Assembly: GCF_000712975.1 (NCBI RefSeq)
Contig: NZ_JHQL01000001.1
Coordinates: forward strand, 1-64,000
Direction of reading: 5' to 3'
Source of the DNA: Vreelandella neptunia
GTDB lineage: Bacteria > Pseudomonadota > Gammaproteobacteria > Pseudomonadales > Halomonadaceae
DNA: 64,000 nt
Part shown: positions 8,961 to 17,782 of the stretch, in pieces
Position numbering within the stretch: position 1 is the first letter of the stretch
How the letters are laid out: each line of letters opens with the position of its first letter
Position numbers and translations under genes: made by a program
The notes under the pieces: generated by a model
The model's database searches: none
The model's input: the letters and a program-made list of their open reading frames with translations, nothing else
What the model was told of the DNA's origin: nothing

Positions 8961-8986
8961 AACGCTGACGCCTTATCAACAAACAT

Positions 8987-8994
8987 AACAATAA
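8987..8994 (+). promoter_or_regulatory. Hfq/Crc-type CA motif overlapping a ribosome-binding site
   Basis: AACAATAA (AANAAYAA) overlaps the AAGGA ribosome-binding site of the acyl-CoA ligase gene starting at 9004. A bound Hfq/Crc complex at this place would block initiation. The role is inferred from motif and position. Confidence 0.45.
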
Positions 8995-9003
8995 GGACTT
9001 GGC

Positions 9004-10560
9004 ATGGAACACATCTCTACCATTCACCGTAATACGATTGGCGCTGCGTTAAATCGCAGCGCCCGAAAATATTCTGACCAGCTTGCGCTAACGTTTGGTG
9101 AGCGAACATGGAGCTATCAGTCGCTTAATGACGCTGCTAACCGAGTGGCCAACGGCTTGTTAGCGGCCGGTCTTTCGCCTGGAGACCGGTTGGCGGTATA
9201 CGGTAAAAACTCAGATGCTTATGTCATCGCCTGGCTTGCCTCCACCAAAGCAGGCTTAGTACATGTGCCTATTAATTTCGCGCTAAGTAGCGACGAGCTG
9301 CGCTATATCCTTGAGCAATCTGGGGCGAAAGGGCTGCTAAGCGATATCGCATTAGCTGGCAAAGTAGAGGAAGCAACCCAAGGATTAGCATTAACGGTCA
9401 GTGGAACCCTGCATGCTGATCAACAAGGTAGTCAATCAGGCAGTTTCGATGTTTTAACTTGTGTACGTTCTTCGCCATCAACAAGTGAACCAGCGGTTGC
9501 TTTAGAGGGAAGCAGTCTTGCACAGCTGCTCTATACCTCTGGCACAACGGCAGCACCTAAAGCGGCAATGATGAGCCATCAAGCGCTGATGGCAGAATAT
9601 ATGGCCTGCATGGTGGAGTTGGATATCAAGGGAGGCGACGCCATGTTGGCTGCTCTTCCGCTTTACCACTCTGCACAAATGCATGTGTTTTTAATGCCCG
9701 CTCTGCTACTGGGTGCTCCCGTTCACCTGCTGGAAGCGCCGCTGCCAGATAGCTGCCTCGCGGCCATTGCCGAACAAAAAATCGTATCGTTTTTTGCACC
9801 ACCCACGGTGTGGATTAGCTTGCTGCGCCATGCTGACTTTGATCAGTTCGATTTGACTACGCTCAAGAAAGCGTACTACGGCGCTTCAATCATGCCGGTG
9901 CCTGTTTTGGAAGAGATGCAGCAGCGTTTCTTAGGCGTGGGTTTATATAACTGCTATGGGCAGAGTGAAATTGCTCCTTTGGCAACGGTGTTACGCCCAG
10001 AAGAGCATGCTGAACGTCCCGCATCGGCGGGGCGGCCGATACTTACGGTAGAAACGCGCATTGTTGATTTGGAAATGAACGACGTTGCCCCTGGTGAGCA
10101 CGGTGAGATTGTTCACCGTTCGCCGCAGCTAATGACGGGCTACTGGGATAAGCCTGAGATGACCGCTGAATCGTTCCAGGGCGGCTGGTTCCATTCTGGC
10201 GATGTGGGCTACTTCGATGAAGCTGGCTACTTATATGTTGTGGACCGGATTAAAGACGTTATCAACACGGGGGGAGTACTGGTAGCCAGCCGTGAAGTGG
10301 AAGAGGCGCTGTTTAAGCACTCGGCCATTTCGGAAGTGGCGGTAGTGGGGCTGCCTGATGAAAAGTGGATTGAAGCGATTACCGCCGTGGTGGTGCTGAA
10401 AGAGGGGCAAGCGGTGAGTGAGGATGCGCTTATCCATCATGCAAAAAGCTTGATTGCACCCTACAAGGTTCCTAAACGCGTGGTATTCGCAGAGACACTG
10501 CCAAAGAGCACCGCCGGTAAAATTCTTAAACGCCACCTGCGCCAAGACCTAAAGGAGTGA
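9004..10560 (+). CDS. Acyl-CoA synthetase (AMP-forming ligase), first of two
   Basis: A 518-residue member of the ANL adenylate-forming superfamily, which activates a carboxylic acid to its CoA thioester using ATP. Seen in order: LYTSGTTAAPKAAM (phosphate loop, about residues 174-188), PLYHSAQMHVFL, YNCYGQSE (about 318), GWFHSGDVGY, DRIKDVINTGG (hinge region) and PKSTAGKILKR with the C-terminal catalytic lysine. The phosphate loop reads AAPKA where most relatives have G-x-PKG. Substrate chain length cannot be read from sequence. An AAGGA site precedes the ATG, 44 bp after the binding-protein gene. The end abuts the acyl-CoA dehydrogenase gene. Confidence 0.9.
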   Translation: MEHISTIHRNTIGAALNRSARKYSDQLALTFGERTWSYQSLNDAANRVANGLLAAGLSPGDRLAVYGKNSDAYVIAWLASTKAGLVHVPINFALSSDELRYILEQSGAKGLLSDIALAGKVEEATQGLALTVSGTLHADQQGSQSGSFDVLTCVRSSPSTSEPAVALEGSSLAQLLYTSGTTAAPKAAMMSHQALMAEYMACMVELDIKGGDAMLAALPLYHSAQMHVFLMPALLLGAPVHLLEAPLPDSCLAAIAEQKIVSFFAPPTVWISLLRHADFDQFDLTTLKKAYYGASIMPVPVLEEMQQRFLGVGLYNCYGQSEIAPLATVLRPEEHAERPASAGRPILTVETRIVDLEMNDVAPGEHGEIVHRSPQLMTGYWDKPEMTAESFQGGWFHSGDVGYFDEAGYLYVVDRIKDVINTGGVLVASREVEEALFKHSAISEVAVVGLPDEKWIEAITAVVVLKEGQAVSEDALIHHAKSLIAPYKVPKRVVFAETLPKSTAGKILKRHLRQDLKE

Positions 10561-10562
10561 GC

Positions 10563-11705
10563 ATGGACGAGCAAACACAGGCGCTATTTCATGACATGAT
10601 CTCCCGCTGCTTAGCGCAGGAAGTGACCCCTTTCTACGAACAGTGGGAAGCGGCCGGTGAAATACCACGCTCTTTATGGAAAGCGTTGGGTGCCGCTGGC
10701 CTATTGGGGATTGACCTTGATGAAACCTATGGTGGCTCCGGTGCCGATATTGCCATCACCCAACTGGCACTGGAGGAGATGTCTCGGCAAGGGTTTGGTG
10801 GGCTAGCCAGCGCTTACAATATTCACGCCAATATTGTCATGCCTTACCTGCAAAATTTAGGCACTGATGAACAGCGCGAAACGTGGCTACCCCGCATGGC
10901 AAGCGGTGAGTGGTTGGGAGCGATTGCCATGAGCGAGCCTCATGCTGGCAGTGACTTGGCAGCCATGAAAACCCGTGCCACCAAAACAGCCGATGGGTGG
11001 ATGCTCAACGGCAGCAAACTGTTTATTACCAATGGCCAAGTAGCAGATCTCGTGATTGTCTGTGCAAAAACAGACCCCAGTGCCGGTGCAAAAGGGGTCT
11101 CACTGTTTTTGGTCGATACGTCACTCCCTGGTTTTTCCCGTGGTAAGCCAATTAAGAAAATTGGCCAGCACGCCAGCGATACAGCAGAGCTGGCATTTGA
11201 TCAGTTGCATCTGCCAGCGATCGCACTGCTAGGGGAAGAGGGCGCTGGGTTTCGCTATCTCATGCAAGAACTTCCCCGGGAACGCTTAGGCGTAGGTGCC
11301 CAAGCGCTTGGCGCAGTAGAGGGCGCGTTGGCATTAACCCTTGATTATGTCACCCAGCGTCACGCATTTGGCCAGCGCGTGGCCGATTTTCAAAATACCC
11401 GCTTTACGCTGGCTGAGATCAAGGCACAGCTGGATGTCGCGCGAGCCTACTTTGATCAGTGCGTTAATAAGTATCGTCAGGGCACGATGACAAGTACCGA
11501 TGCGGCGATACTCAAATTACAGCTCAGCGAGCTTCAGTGTCGCGCTGTTGATCGGTGCCTTCAGCTGTTTGGCGGTTATGGCTACACCCATGAATACCCG
11601 ATTTCACGGTTCTATTTAGATGCACGTGTACAGACGATTTACGCCGGTAGTTCTGAGATTATGAAAGAAGTGGTCGCACGCTCGCTGTTGGGCAAAGTGG
11701 CTTAA
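10563..11705 (+). CDS. Acyl-CoA dehydrogenase
   Basis: A 380-residue FAD flavoenzyme that introduces the alpha-beta double bond into an acyl-CoA and passes electrons to ETF. Seen: AMSEPHAGSDLA and LFITNG (FAD and substrate contacts), QRHAFGQRVADFQ, LQLFGGYGYTHEYP and YAGSSEIM near the C-terminus. The residue that is the catalytic Glu in medium-chain enzymes (YEG) is Ala here, so the base must lie elsewhere, as in the isovaleryl/long-chain branches. I chose the ATG at 10563 over an overlapping GTG at 10557 because AAAGGAG lies at ideal spacing. It follows the ligase by 2 bp, so the two are translationally linked. Confidence 0.92.
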   Translation: MDEQTQALFHDMISRCLAQEVTPFYEQWEAAGEIPRSLWKALGAAGLLGIDLDETYGGSGADIAITQLALEEMSRQGFGGLASAYNIHANIVMPYLQNLGTDEQRETWLPRMASGEWLGAIAMSEPHAGSDLAAMKTRATKTADGWMLNGSKLFITNGQVADLVIVCAKTDPSAGAKGVSLFLVDTSLPGFSRGKPIKKIGQHASDTAELAFDQLHLPAIALLGEEGAGFRYLMQELPRERLGVGAQALGAVEGALALTLDYVTQRHAFGQRVADFQNTRFTLAEIKAQLDVARAYFDQCVNKYRQGTMTSTDAAILKLQLSELQCRAVDRCLQLFGGYGYTHEYPISRFYLDARVQTIYAGSSEIMKEVVARSLLGKVA

Positions 11706-11765
11706 GCTTTTTTAAGCCCGTTTCTTAAGCTCTTACCTGCCGTGTGCCATTACTAAGGAGAGACT

Positions 11766-12953
11766 ATGCAGCTGGATAGCGTTGTGATTGTAAGCGGTGC
11801 TCGCACCGCCATTGGTGGGTTTGGTGGGTCCCTCTCATCTTTCGCACCCCATGAGTTAGGCACCATCACGGCCCAGGAAGCACTACGTCGTGGGGGCATT
11901 ACTGGCGCTGATATCGACCACTCGGTGTATGGACATATTATTACTACCGGCCCCGAAGATGCCTACCTTGCCCGTCATATCGCACTGAATGCGGGCGTGC
12001 CGAAAGAAGCGGGTGCTTTTAATGTTAACCGGCTATGTGGTTCCGGCGTGCAGGCGGTGGTATCGGCGGCGCAGCAAATCGCGCTGGGGGACAGCCGACT
12101 GGCATTGGCGGGTGGGGCTGAGTCGATGTCACGAGGTGCTTATCTACTGCCGCCCCAAGCACGCAATGGCATACGCCTGGGCGATGCCAATATCCAAGAT
12201 CTTACCCTCGGCATTCTTAGTGACCCCTTTGGCAGCGGGCACATGGGGATGACTGCTGAAAATATCGCCAAGCAGTATGGCTTAAGCCGCGAGCAGCTGG
12301 ATCAGTTTGCGGTGGATAGCCACCGTAAGGCGGCTAAAGCCATTGCAGAAGGGCGTTTTGACGAGCAAATCGTGCCTGTTGAAGTGACAAAAGGTAAGCA
12401 GACGGTTTCCTTTGCCCGTGATGAACATGTGCGTGAAGGCGTTGAGTTAAGTGATCTAGCCCGGCTTAAATCGGCCTTTAAAAAAGAGGGAGTAGTAACG
12501 GCAGGAAACGCCTCGGGGATCAACGACGGCGCAGCGACCTTGGTGCTGGCGCATGCCGATGAAGCACAGCAACGCAATTTAACGGTGAGGGCGCGACTTC
12601 GTGTGGCAACCACCGCCGGTGTGGAGCCTTCGTTAATGGGGCTAGGACCAATCCCCGCAGTGAAACGCTGCCTCCAACAGGCAGGGCTGACGATCAATGA
12701 TATTGATGTGATTGAGTCCAACGAAGCGTTTGCAGCACAAGCAATGGCGGTTGCCGACACGCTAGGATTCCCATTGGAAAAACTAAACCCGAACGGCGGT
12801 GCGGTGGCGCTTGGGCATCCTGTCGGTGCGACCGGTGCTATCTTGATCCTGAAAGCCTTGCATGAATTGGAGCGATGCCAGGGCCGCTATGGCTTGATCA
12901 CGCTGTGTATCGGCGGTGGTCAGGGCATTGCGTTGTTAATCGAACGCGAGTAA
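11766..12953 (+). CDS. Thiolase (acetyl-CoA C-acyltransferase/acetyltransferase)
   Basis: A 395-residue thiolase that cleaves a 3-ketoacyl-CoA with CoA, or condenses two acetyl-CoA. The acylated cysteine is C91 in NRLCGSGVQAV. Other markers are the NASGIND loop, [23 protein letters not shown] with the active-site His, and the C-terminal CIGGGQGIAL with the second catalytic Cys. Within this cluster a degradative role at the end of an acyl-CoA pathway is inferred. TAAGGAGAG precedes the ATG. It is 60 bp downstream of the dehydrogenase gene. Confidence 0.93.
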   Translation: MQLDSVVIVSGARTAIGGFGGSLSSFAPHELGTITAQEALRRGGITGADIDHSVYGHIITTGPEDAYLARHIALNAGVPKEAGAFNVNRLCGSGVQAVVSAAQQIALGDSRLALAGGAESMSRGAYLLPPQARNGIRLGDANIQDLTLGILSDPFGSGHMGMTAENIAKQYGLSREQLDQFAVDSHRKAAKAIAEGRFDEQIVPVEVTKGKQTVSFARDEHVREGVELSDLARLKSAFKKEGVVTAGNASGINDGAATLVLAHADEAQQRNLTVRARLRVATTAGVEPSLMGLGPIPAVKRCLQQAGLTINDIDVIESNEAFAAQAMAVADTLGFPLEKLNPNGGAVALGHPVGATGAILILKALHELERCQGRYGLITLCIGGGQGIALLIERE

Positions 12954-12965
12954 CAAACGGTTTCC

Positions 12966-12973
12966 AATAACAA
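12966..12973 (+). promoter_or_regulatory. Hfq/Crc-type CA motif upstream of the second ligase
   Basis: AATAACAA fits AANAAYAA and ends 16 bases before the ATG at 12990, close to the ribosome-binding site. It is the third such motif in this cluster. Its role is inferred. Confidence 0.4.
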
Positions 12974-12989
12974 TCGACAGGTGTGTTTT

Positions 12990-14642
12990 ATGTCTACGAT
13001 AACGCCAAAAATACTTCCTTCTACGCCGTCAGCGACGAACTCGCCTCTGTTAATCAGAGACTTGCTGGAGTCTGGTGTTCGAATGGCGGGAAACAATCAG
13101 ATTGTTTATCGAGACCAGAGCCGTCATGACTATCGGCGTTTTCGTGAGCGGGTACACCAGCTTGCCCATGCGCTCACCGCACAAGGGGTTCAGGCAGGTG
13201 ATGTGGTGGCGGTGTTGGACTGGGACAGCCATCGCTATTTAGAGTGCTTTTTCGCCATTCCCATGATTGGTGCCGTGCTGCATACCGTCAATGTGCGTTT
13301 GGCACCTGAGCAAATTCACTACACGATGGAGCACGCTGAAGATGTCTTTGTGCTGGTGCATGAGGATTTCGTGCCGCTATTAGAACCACTTGCTGACCAA
13401 CTACCTAACATACGCGGTTATCTGCTTTACCAAGAAACGGCTAGCACGGTTAATACGTCGCTGCCGTTAGTGGGGGAGTTTGAAGCGCTGTTAAGTGAGC
13501 AGCCAACTAATTACGAGTTTCCTGTGTTTGATGAAAACGCAGTGGCCACGCTGTTTTACACCACAGGCACCACCGGCAACCCAAAAGGGGTATTTTTTAC
13601 CCACCGCCAATTAGTCCTGCATACACTCGGTGAAGCTAGTACCTTCCAAGCACCGGGCTTTGAGTTGCTCAACCGTGACAAGGTATATATGCCTATCACG
13701 CCGATGTTTCATGTGCATGCCTGGGGCGTGCCTTACACCGCCACCTTGATGGGAGCGACCCAGGTATATCCTGGCCGCTATGAGCCGGAAATGTTGGTGA
13801 AGCTGCTGGTAAACGAAAAGGTCGATTTTTCTCACTGCGTGCCAACGCTGTTAAATATGGTGGTGAGCGCTGAAGCCGTTGCATCGAAAAAAATTGATTT
13901 AACCGGTTGGAAGGTGCTGGTGGGCGGAAGTGCGCTTACTCAGGCGTTGGCCAGCCGTGCTTGGTCACTCGGAATCGATACGCGCAGTGCCTACGGCATG
14001 TCAGAAACTTGCCCACTATTAACGGCCGATATCTTACCTCGGGATGTCACAGAAGCTAATTTTGAAGAACAGCTTCCTTGGCGGTGTAAGGCTGGTTTGC
14101 CCGTGCCTCTGGTGAAGTTACAGGTGGTTGATGCCAATGGAGAATCGTTACCCCATGATGGTGTTAGCGTGGGAGAAGTGCGTGCCCAGGCGCCTTGGCT
14201 AACCCAAGCTTATTACAAAGAAGAGAAGCGCAGTGAAGAGCTTTGGCGGGATGGCTGGCTTCATACCGGTGACGTTGGTTCGATTGATGAGCATGGCTTC
14301 CTGACTATTAGCGACCGTATCAAAGACGTTATCAAAACCGGCGGAGAGTGGCTCTCTTCGCTAGAAATAGAAAGCTATATCAGCCAATGCCCAGGCGTGG
14401 CGGAAGTGGCGGTGATTGGCGTTGCGGATGATAAATGGGGCGAGCGGCCGGCGGCACTCGTCGTCCCCAGCGATGTAAATAACCCACCCACGGCAGAAGA
14501 CGTGCAGAATTTTATGGAGCAGTTCGTAGAGCAGGGCAGTATCAACCGATGGGGCATACCATCGATGATTCGCTTTGTAGATGAAATTCCTAAAACCAGT
14601 GTGGGTAAACTGGATAAAAAACGTATTCGCACTGAGATCTAA
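12990..14642 (+). CDS. Acyl-CoA ligase, AlkK/medium-chain-like, second of two
   Basis: A 550-residue AMP-forming acyl-CoA ligase of the AlkK/DmdB-like group by eye. Motifs in order: LFYTTGTTGNPKGV (canonical phosphate loop), FHVHAWGVPY, SAYGMSETCP, GWLHTGDVG, DRIKDVIKTGGEW and PKTSVGKLDKKR with the catalytic lysine. It is clearly different from the first ligase of the cluster and keeps the standard loop. I chose the ATG at 12990. An upstream in-frame GTG at 12981 is less likely because ACAGGTG then serves as the binding site. It is 36 bp downstream of the thiolase and convergent with the AraC regulator, 3 bp away. Confidence 0.9.
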   Translation: MSTITPKILPSTPSATNSPLLIRDLLESGVRMAGNNQIVYRDQSRHDYRRFRERVHQLAHALTAQGVQAGDVVAVLDWDSHRYLECFFAIPMIGAVLHTVNVRLAPEQIHYTMEHAEDVFVLVHEDFVPLLEPLADQLPNIRGYLLYQETASTVNTSLPLVGEFEALLSEQPTNYEFPVFDENAVATLFYTTGTTGNPKGVFFTHRQLVLHTLGEASTFQAPGFELLNRDKVYMPITPMFHVHAWGVPYTATLMGATQVYPGRYEPEMLVKLLVNEKVDFSHCVPTLLNMVVSAEAVASKKIDLTGWKVLVGGSALTQALASRAWSLGIDTRSAYGMSETCPLLTADILPRDVTEANFEEQLPWRCKAGLPVPLVKLQVVDANGESLPHDGVSVGEVRAQAPWLTQAYYKEEKRSEELWRDGWLHTGDVGSIDEHGFLTISDRIKDVIKTGGEWLSSLEIESYISQCPGVAEVAVIGVADDKWGERPAALVVPSDVNNPPTAEDVQNFMEQFVEQGSINRWGIPSMIRFVDEIPKTSVGKLDKKRIRTEI

Positions 14643-14645
14643 ACG

Positions 14646-15689
14646 CTAGCGTTTAATGCCCGCCGTTTGAGCCTTTCGGTAGGCGGCGGGCGAGTTCCCT
14701 GTCCACTGTTTGAACGCTCGGCTAAAACACGCTAGGTCTTCAAAGCCCAGTTTTTCTGCAATTGTGGTCAGTGGTTGTGTGCTGCGAGTGAGTGCTTGAA
14801 TAGCATAGTCGCGACGGTATTCGTCTTTAACCGCTTGGAAATGGGTACCTTCAATTTTCAAGTGTCTTGAGAGTGTACGAACGGACATATGGACAGCATC
14901 TGCGACATGTTGAACAGTACATGAGGTGGGTAAGTGGCGGCTAAGGTGTTCGCGAACACGATGGGTGATCAAGCGATCCTCAAAAGAGACATAAAACCAA
15001 TCCGCTGGAGCACGCTGTAAAAATGCGCCCAAATGCTGTTTAGTTTGACGGATAGGATGGTCTAGAAACGTTTTATCAAAATAAACAGCCGTTTGTGGTT
15101 GGTCAAACCTTACTTTGCCAGGGTAAAAGTAGAGGTAGTCAGCGCTGTGGGCGGGTTGGTCGTAGCCACATTCCATTAGAATAGGTGGAATTTTGCGCGC
15201 TATCATCCATGAGGCGATACCGTGAAAAAGCTTCAACATTAGCTCATGAATTAATATTCGGCTTCCTTGAAGTGGCGCATGTTCTTCTAGCGCCATGCGG
15301 GCCAACTCACCTTCAATCGTAAAGCAATAGCTAAAATCATCTAACAGAATGCGGAAAAACTGCGTATAGCGGTGAAGCGCAATCTGCAGAGTGGGCGCGT
15401 CTAGCAAGCTTAGGCACAGTAGCTTTAGCGTTCCACAGCGTAGCGGCCTGGAGAAAAACCCCGGTGTTTCATCATCCAACTCAAGGGCCAGTAAGCGGTA
15501 AAGCTCGGCAAACTGCTCAACCGTGACCCGCCCATTAGGCGCGCTCAGCAGAAAGGGAGAAATCCCTGCCTGTTCTAAATAACGGGTAGGAGCGAGTTCG
15601 GTGGCAGGTAAACCACATAATAGCTCGTTCACAAAGTGCATTGAGACGGTAACAGTCACGATGTCAGCCCTAAACGTGTAGCTTGGCAC
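14646..15689 (-). CDS. AraC family transcriptional regulator
   Basis: A 347-residue regulator with an N-terminal ligand-binding region of the arabinose_bd type (residues about 20-200, including GTLKLLCLSLLDAPTL and SYCFTIEGE). A C-terminal double helix-turn-helix lies at about 245-340 (VQHVADAVHMSVRTLSRHL, then LTTIAEKLGFEDLACFSRAFKQW). Such proteins usually activate adjacent catabolic genes in response to a substrate. It is convergent with the acyl-CoA cluster and is the likely regulator of it (inferred). The start is uncertain: GTG at 15689 lacks a good ribosome-binding site, and an ATG 16 codons later is an alternative. Confidence 0.85.
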   Translation of the reverse strand: MPSYTFRADIVTVTVSMHFVNELLCGLPATELAPTRYLEQAGISPFLLSAPNGRVTVEQFAELYRLLALELDDETPGFFSRPLRCGTLKLLCLSLLDAPTLQIALHRYTQFFRILLDDFSYCFTIEGELARMALEEHAPLQGSRILIHELMLKLFHGIASWMIARKIPPILMECGYDQPAHSADYLYFYPGKVRFDQPQTAVYFDKTFLDHPIRQTKQHLGAFLQRAPADWFYVSFEDRLITHRVREHLSRHLPTSCTVQHVADAVHMSVRTLSRHLKIEGTHFQAVKDEYRRDYAIQALTRSTQPLTTIAEKLGFEDLACFSRAFKQWTGNSPAAYRKAQTAGIKR

Positions 15690-15812
15690 TACCTTGTTAT
15701 TATCACGTGATGAAGAGACGTTAGCACGATGTGTCGTTTGGCACTATAAGGGGCCTCCTTAACACGAGCGCATGCGTTACACTGTGCGCCTCATGATGAA
15801 GGAGGACACTGC

Positions 15813-17732
15813 GTGACCTTGTTACGACTAGAACAGCTGCAACTTGCTTACGGCACCCAAGTACTGCTTAACCGCGCCGACCTGACGGTTGAAAAAGGCG
15901 AGCGGCTGGCGCTGGTCGGGCGCAACGGCACCGGTAAGTCAACGCTATTAAAATTAGTAGCGGGTGACATTCATGCTGATGACGGCACTATTTGGCGTGC
16001 GCCTGGCTTGAAGATCGGCGTATTGTCTCAGGAGCTGCCGGAATCCTCAGGTATGACGATTTTTGACATGGTTGCTCAGGGCCTACCGGAAGCGGGGGAG
16101 CTGCTTTCCGAATACCAGCATTTGATCAATGATCCCGACCCCGATATGAATCGCATGGCCAAGCTGCAAACGCGCATCGAGGCCATCGACGGCTGGTCTT
16201 TCCATCAGAGTATTGATGTTGTACTTACTCGCTTAGGTTTGCCCCCTGAAGCCGAAATGAGCGCGCTTTCCGGCGGCTGGCGCCGTCGTGTTGCATTGGC
16301 GCGAGCATTGGTGTCTGAACCTGACTTATTGCTTCTTGATGAGCCTACTAACCATCTTGACCTGGACACCATTGCTTGGTTGGAAGAGCAGCTGCTAGCC
16401 TTCAACGGCGCGGTATTACTAATTACCCACGATCGGGCCTTTTTATCTAAACTGGCCACCACGATCCTTGAGCTAGACCGCGGCAAGCTAGGCCGTTACC
16501 CCGGTAACTACGCCGAGTATCAAGAGCGTAAACAGCACGAGCTGGAAGTAGAAGCCCGTGAACATGCGCTTTTTGACAAAAAACTGGCCCAAGAAGAAGT
16601 TTGGATACGGCAAGGCGTTAAGGCGCGGCGTACCCGCAACGAAGGACGTGTGCGGGAACTTGAGCAGATGCGCGTAGAGCGCAGCCAGCGCCGTGAGCGC
16701 CAGGGGACTGCGAACCTCAATGTCGACAGCGGCGAGCGTACTGGCAAGCGAGTGGTCGAGCTAAAAGGTGTCACCCAGCGCTTTGGCAGTGATGTCATTC
16801 TGCGTGATGTGAACCTTGAAGTGATGCGTGGCGACCGCATCGGTTTCCTTGGCCGCAACGGTGCCGGTAAAACAACGCTGCTGAAAATTCTGCTAGGCGA
16901 GCTTGCCCCAACCGAAGGCAGTGTTCAGCTGGGTACTAATTTGAAGGTGGCTTACTTCGACCAGTTACGCGCTGGCCTGGAGCTTGAAAAAACCGTCTAC
17001 GACAATGTCGCCCAGGGCAGTGACCGAGTAACCGTGGGTGGCAAAGATCGCCACGTGATGAGCTATCTTCAGGACTTTCTGTTCACCCCTGACCGCGTTC
17101 GACAGCCGGTAAAAGCACTTTCCGGCGGCGAATCTAACCGCCTGCTTTTAGCCAAGCTGTTTACCCAGCCTGCCAACGTACTGGTGCTGGATGAGCCGAC
17201 CAACGACCTGGACATGGAAACCCTAGAGCTGCTTGAAGAGCTGCTGCTGGACTTTGATGGCACGCTGCTGCTGGTTTCCCATGACCGAACATTTATGGAT
17301 AACGTCGTGACCAGCATGCTGGCCTTTGAAGGCGAAGGCTGTGTGCGTGAGTATGTGGGTGGCTATACGGACTGGATTCGTCAGGGGGGGAAGTTACCGC
17401 CTGCCCCGTGGGAAGGTGCTGCTCGCCAGAATACTGAGCCGACCAGCGTTGCGGTTGAAAAAACGCCAGAGAAGCCGGTTGCCGAGCCCGCCAAAAAAAC
17501 CGTCAAGCTCTCTTACAAAGTGCAGCGGGAACTAGACGCGTTACCAGCTCAGATTGAACGCCTTGAGAATGAAGTAGAGGCGTTAGAGCAAGAAATTGGC
17601 GATCCAGCCTTCTATCAGCAAGAAGCCGAAGCGGTAAATGCCAAGCTGCAAGCGCTGGAGAAAGTACAGAAGACGCTTGAAGAAGCAATGGAGCGCTGGA
17701 TGGAGTTAGAAGCAATGGCCAACGGTGAATAG
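15813..17732 (+). CDS. uup: ABC-F family ATPase Uup
   Basis: A 639-residue soluble twin-ATPase of the ABC-F group. Uup acts on ribosomes and affects precise transposon excision in E. coli (known). Two ATPase halves are visible: Walker A GRNGTGKST near residue 35 and GRNGAGKTT near 350, each with an LSGG signature and a Walker B ending LLDEPTNHLD or VLDEPTNDLD. A charged linker lies between them. The tail (about 565-639) is a coiled coil rich in Glu and Lys, typical of Uup. The GTG start is supported by GGAGGA at 15801-15806. Confidence 0.93.
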   Translation: MTLLRLEQLQLAYGTQVLLNRADLTVEKGERLALVGRNGTGKSTLLKLVAGDIHADDGTIWRAPGLKIGVLSQELPESSGMTIFDMVAQGLPEAGELLSEYQHLINDPDPDMNRMAKLQTRIEAIDGWSFHQSIDVVLTRLGLPPEAEMSALSGGWRRRVALARALVSEPDLLLLDEPTNHLDLDTIAWLEEQLLAFNGAVLLITHDRAFLSKLATTILELDRGKLGRYPGNYAEYQERKQHELEVEAREHALFDKKLAQEEVWIRQGVKARRTRNEGRVRELEQMRVERSQRRERQGTANLNVDSGERTGKRVVELKGVTQRFGSDVILRDVNLEVMRGDRIGFLGRNGAGKTTLLKILLGELAPTEGSVQLGTNLKVAYFDQLRAGLELEKTVYDNVAQGSDRVTVGGKDRHVMSYLQDFLFTPDRVRQPVKALSGGESNRLLLAKLFTQPANVLVLDEPTNDLDMETLELLEELLLDFDGTLLLVSHDRTFMDNVVTSMLAFEGEGCVREYVGGYTDWIRQGGKLPPAPWEGAARQNTEPTSVAVEKTPEKPVAEPAKKTVKLSYKVQRELDALPAQIERLENEVEALEQEIGDPAFYQQEAEAVNAKLQALEKVQKTLEEAMERWMELEAMANGE

Positions 17733-17751
17733 CGACGGTCGCCAATGAATT

Positions 17752-17775
17752 AAGGCACCCCTTAGGGTGCCTTCT
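17752..17775. terminator. Bidirectional terminator between uup and the stress-protein gene
   Basis: The perfect stem AAGGCACCC / GGGTGCCTT (17752-17773) has a CTTA loop. It sits between the convergent uup and universal stress protein genes. T-rich flanks are short (CTTCTTC on plus, TTAATT on minus). Confidence 0.65.
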
Positions 17776-17782
17776 TCACGAC

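Noticed and set aside
12954-12964. CAAACGGTTTC as a PsrA site before the second ligase
   Set aside because: The spacer between half-sites is one base, while the known pattern needs two to four.
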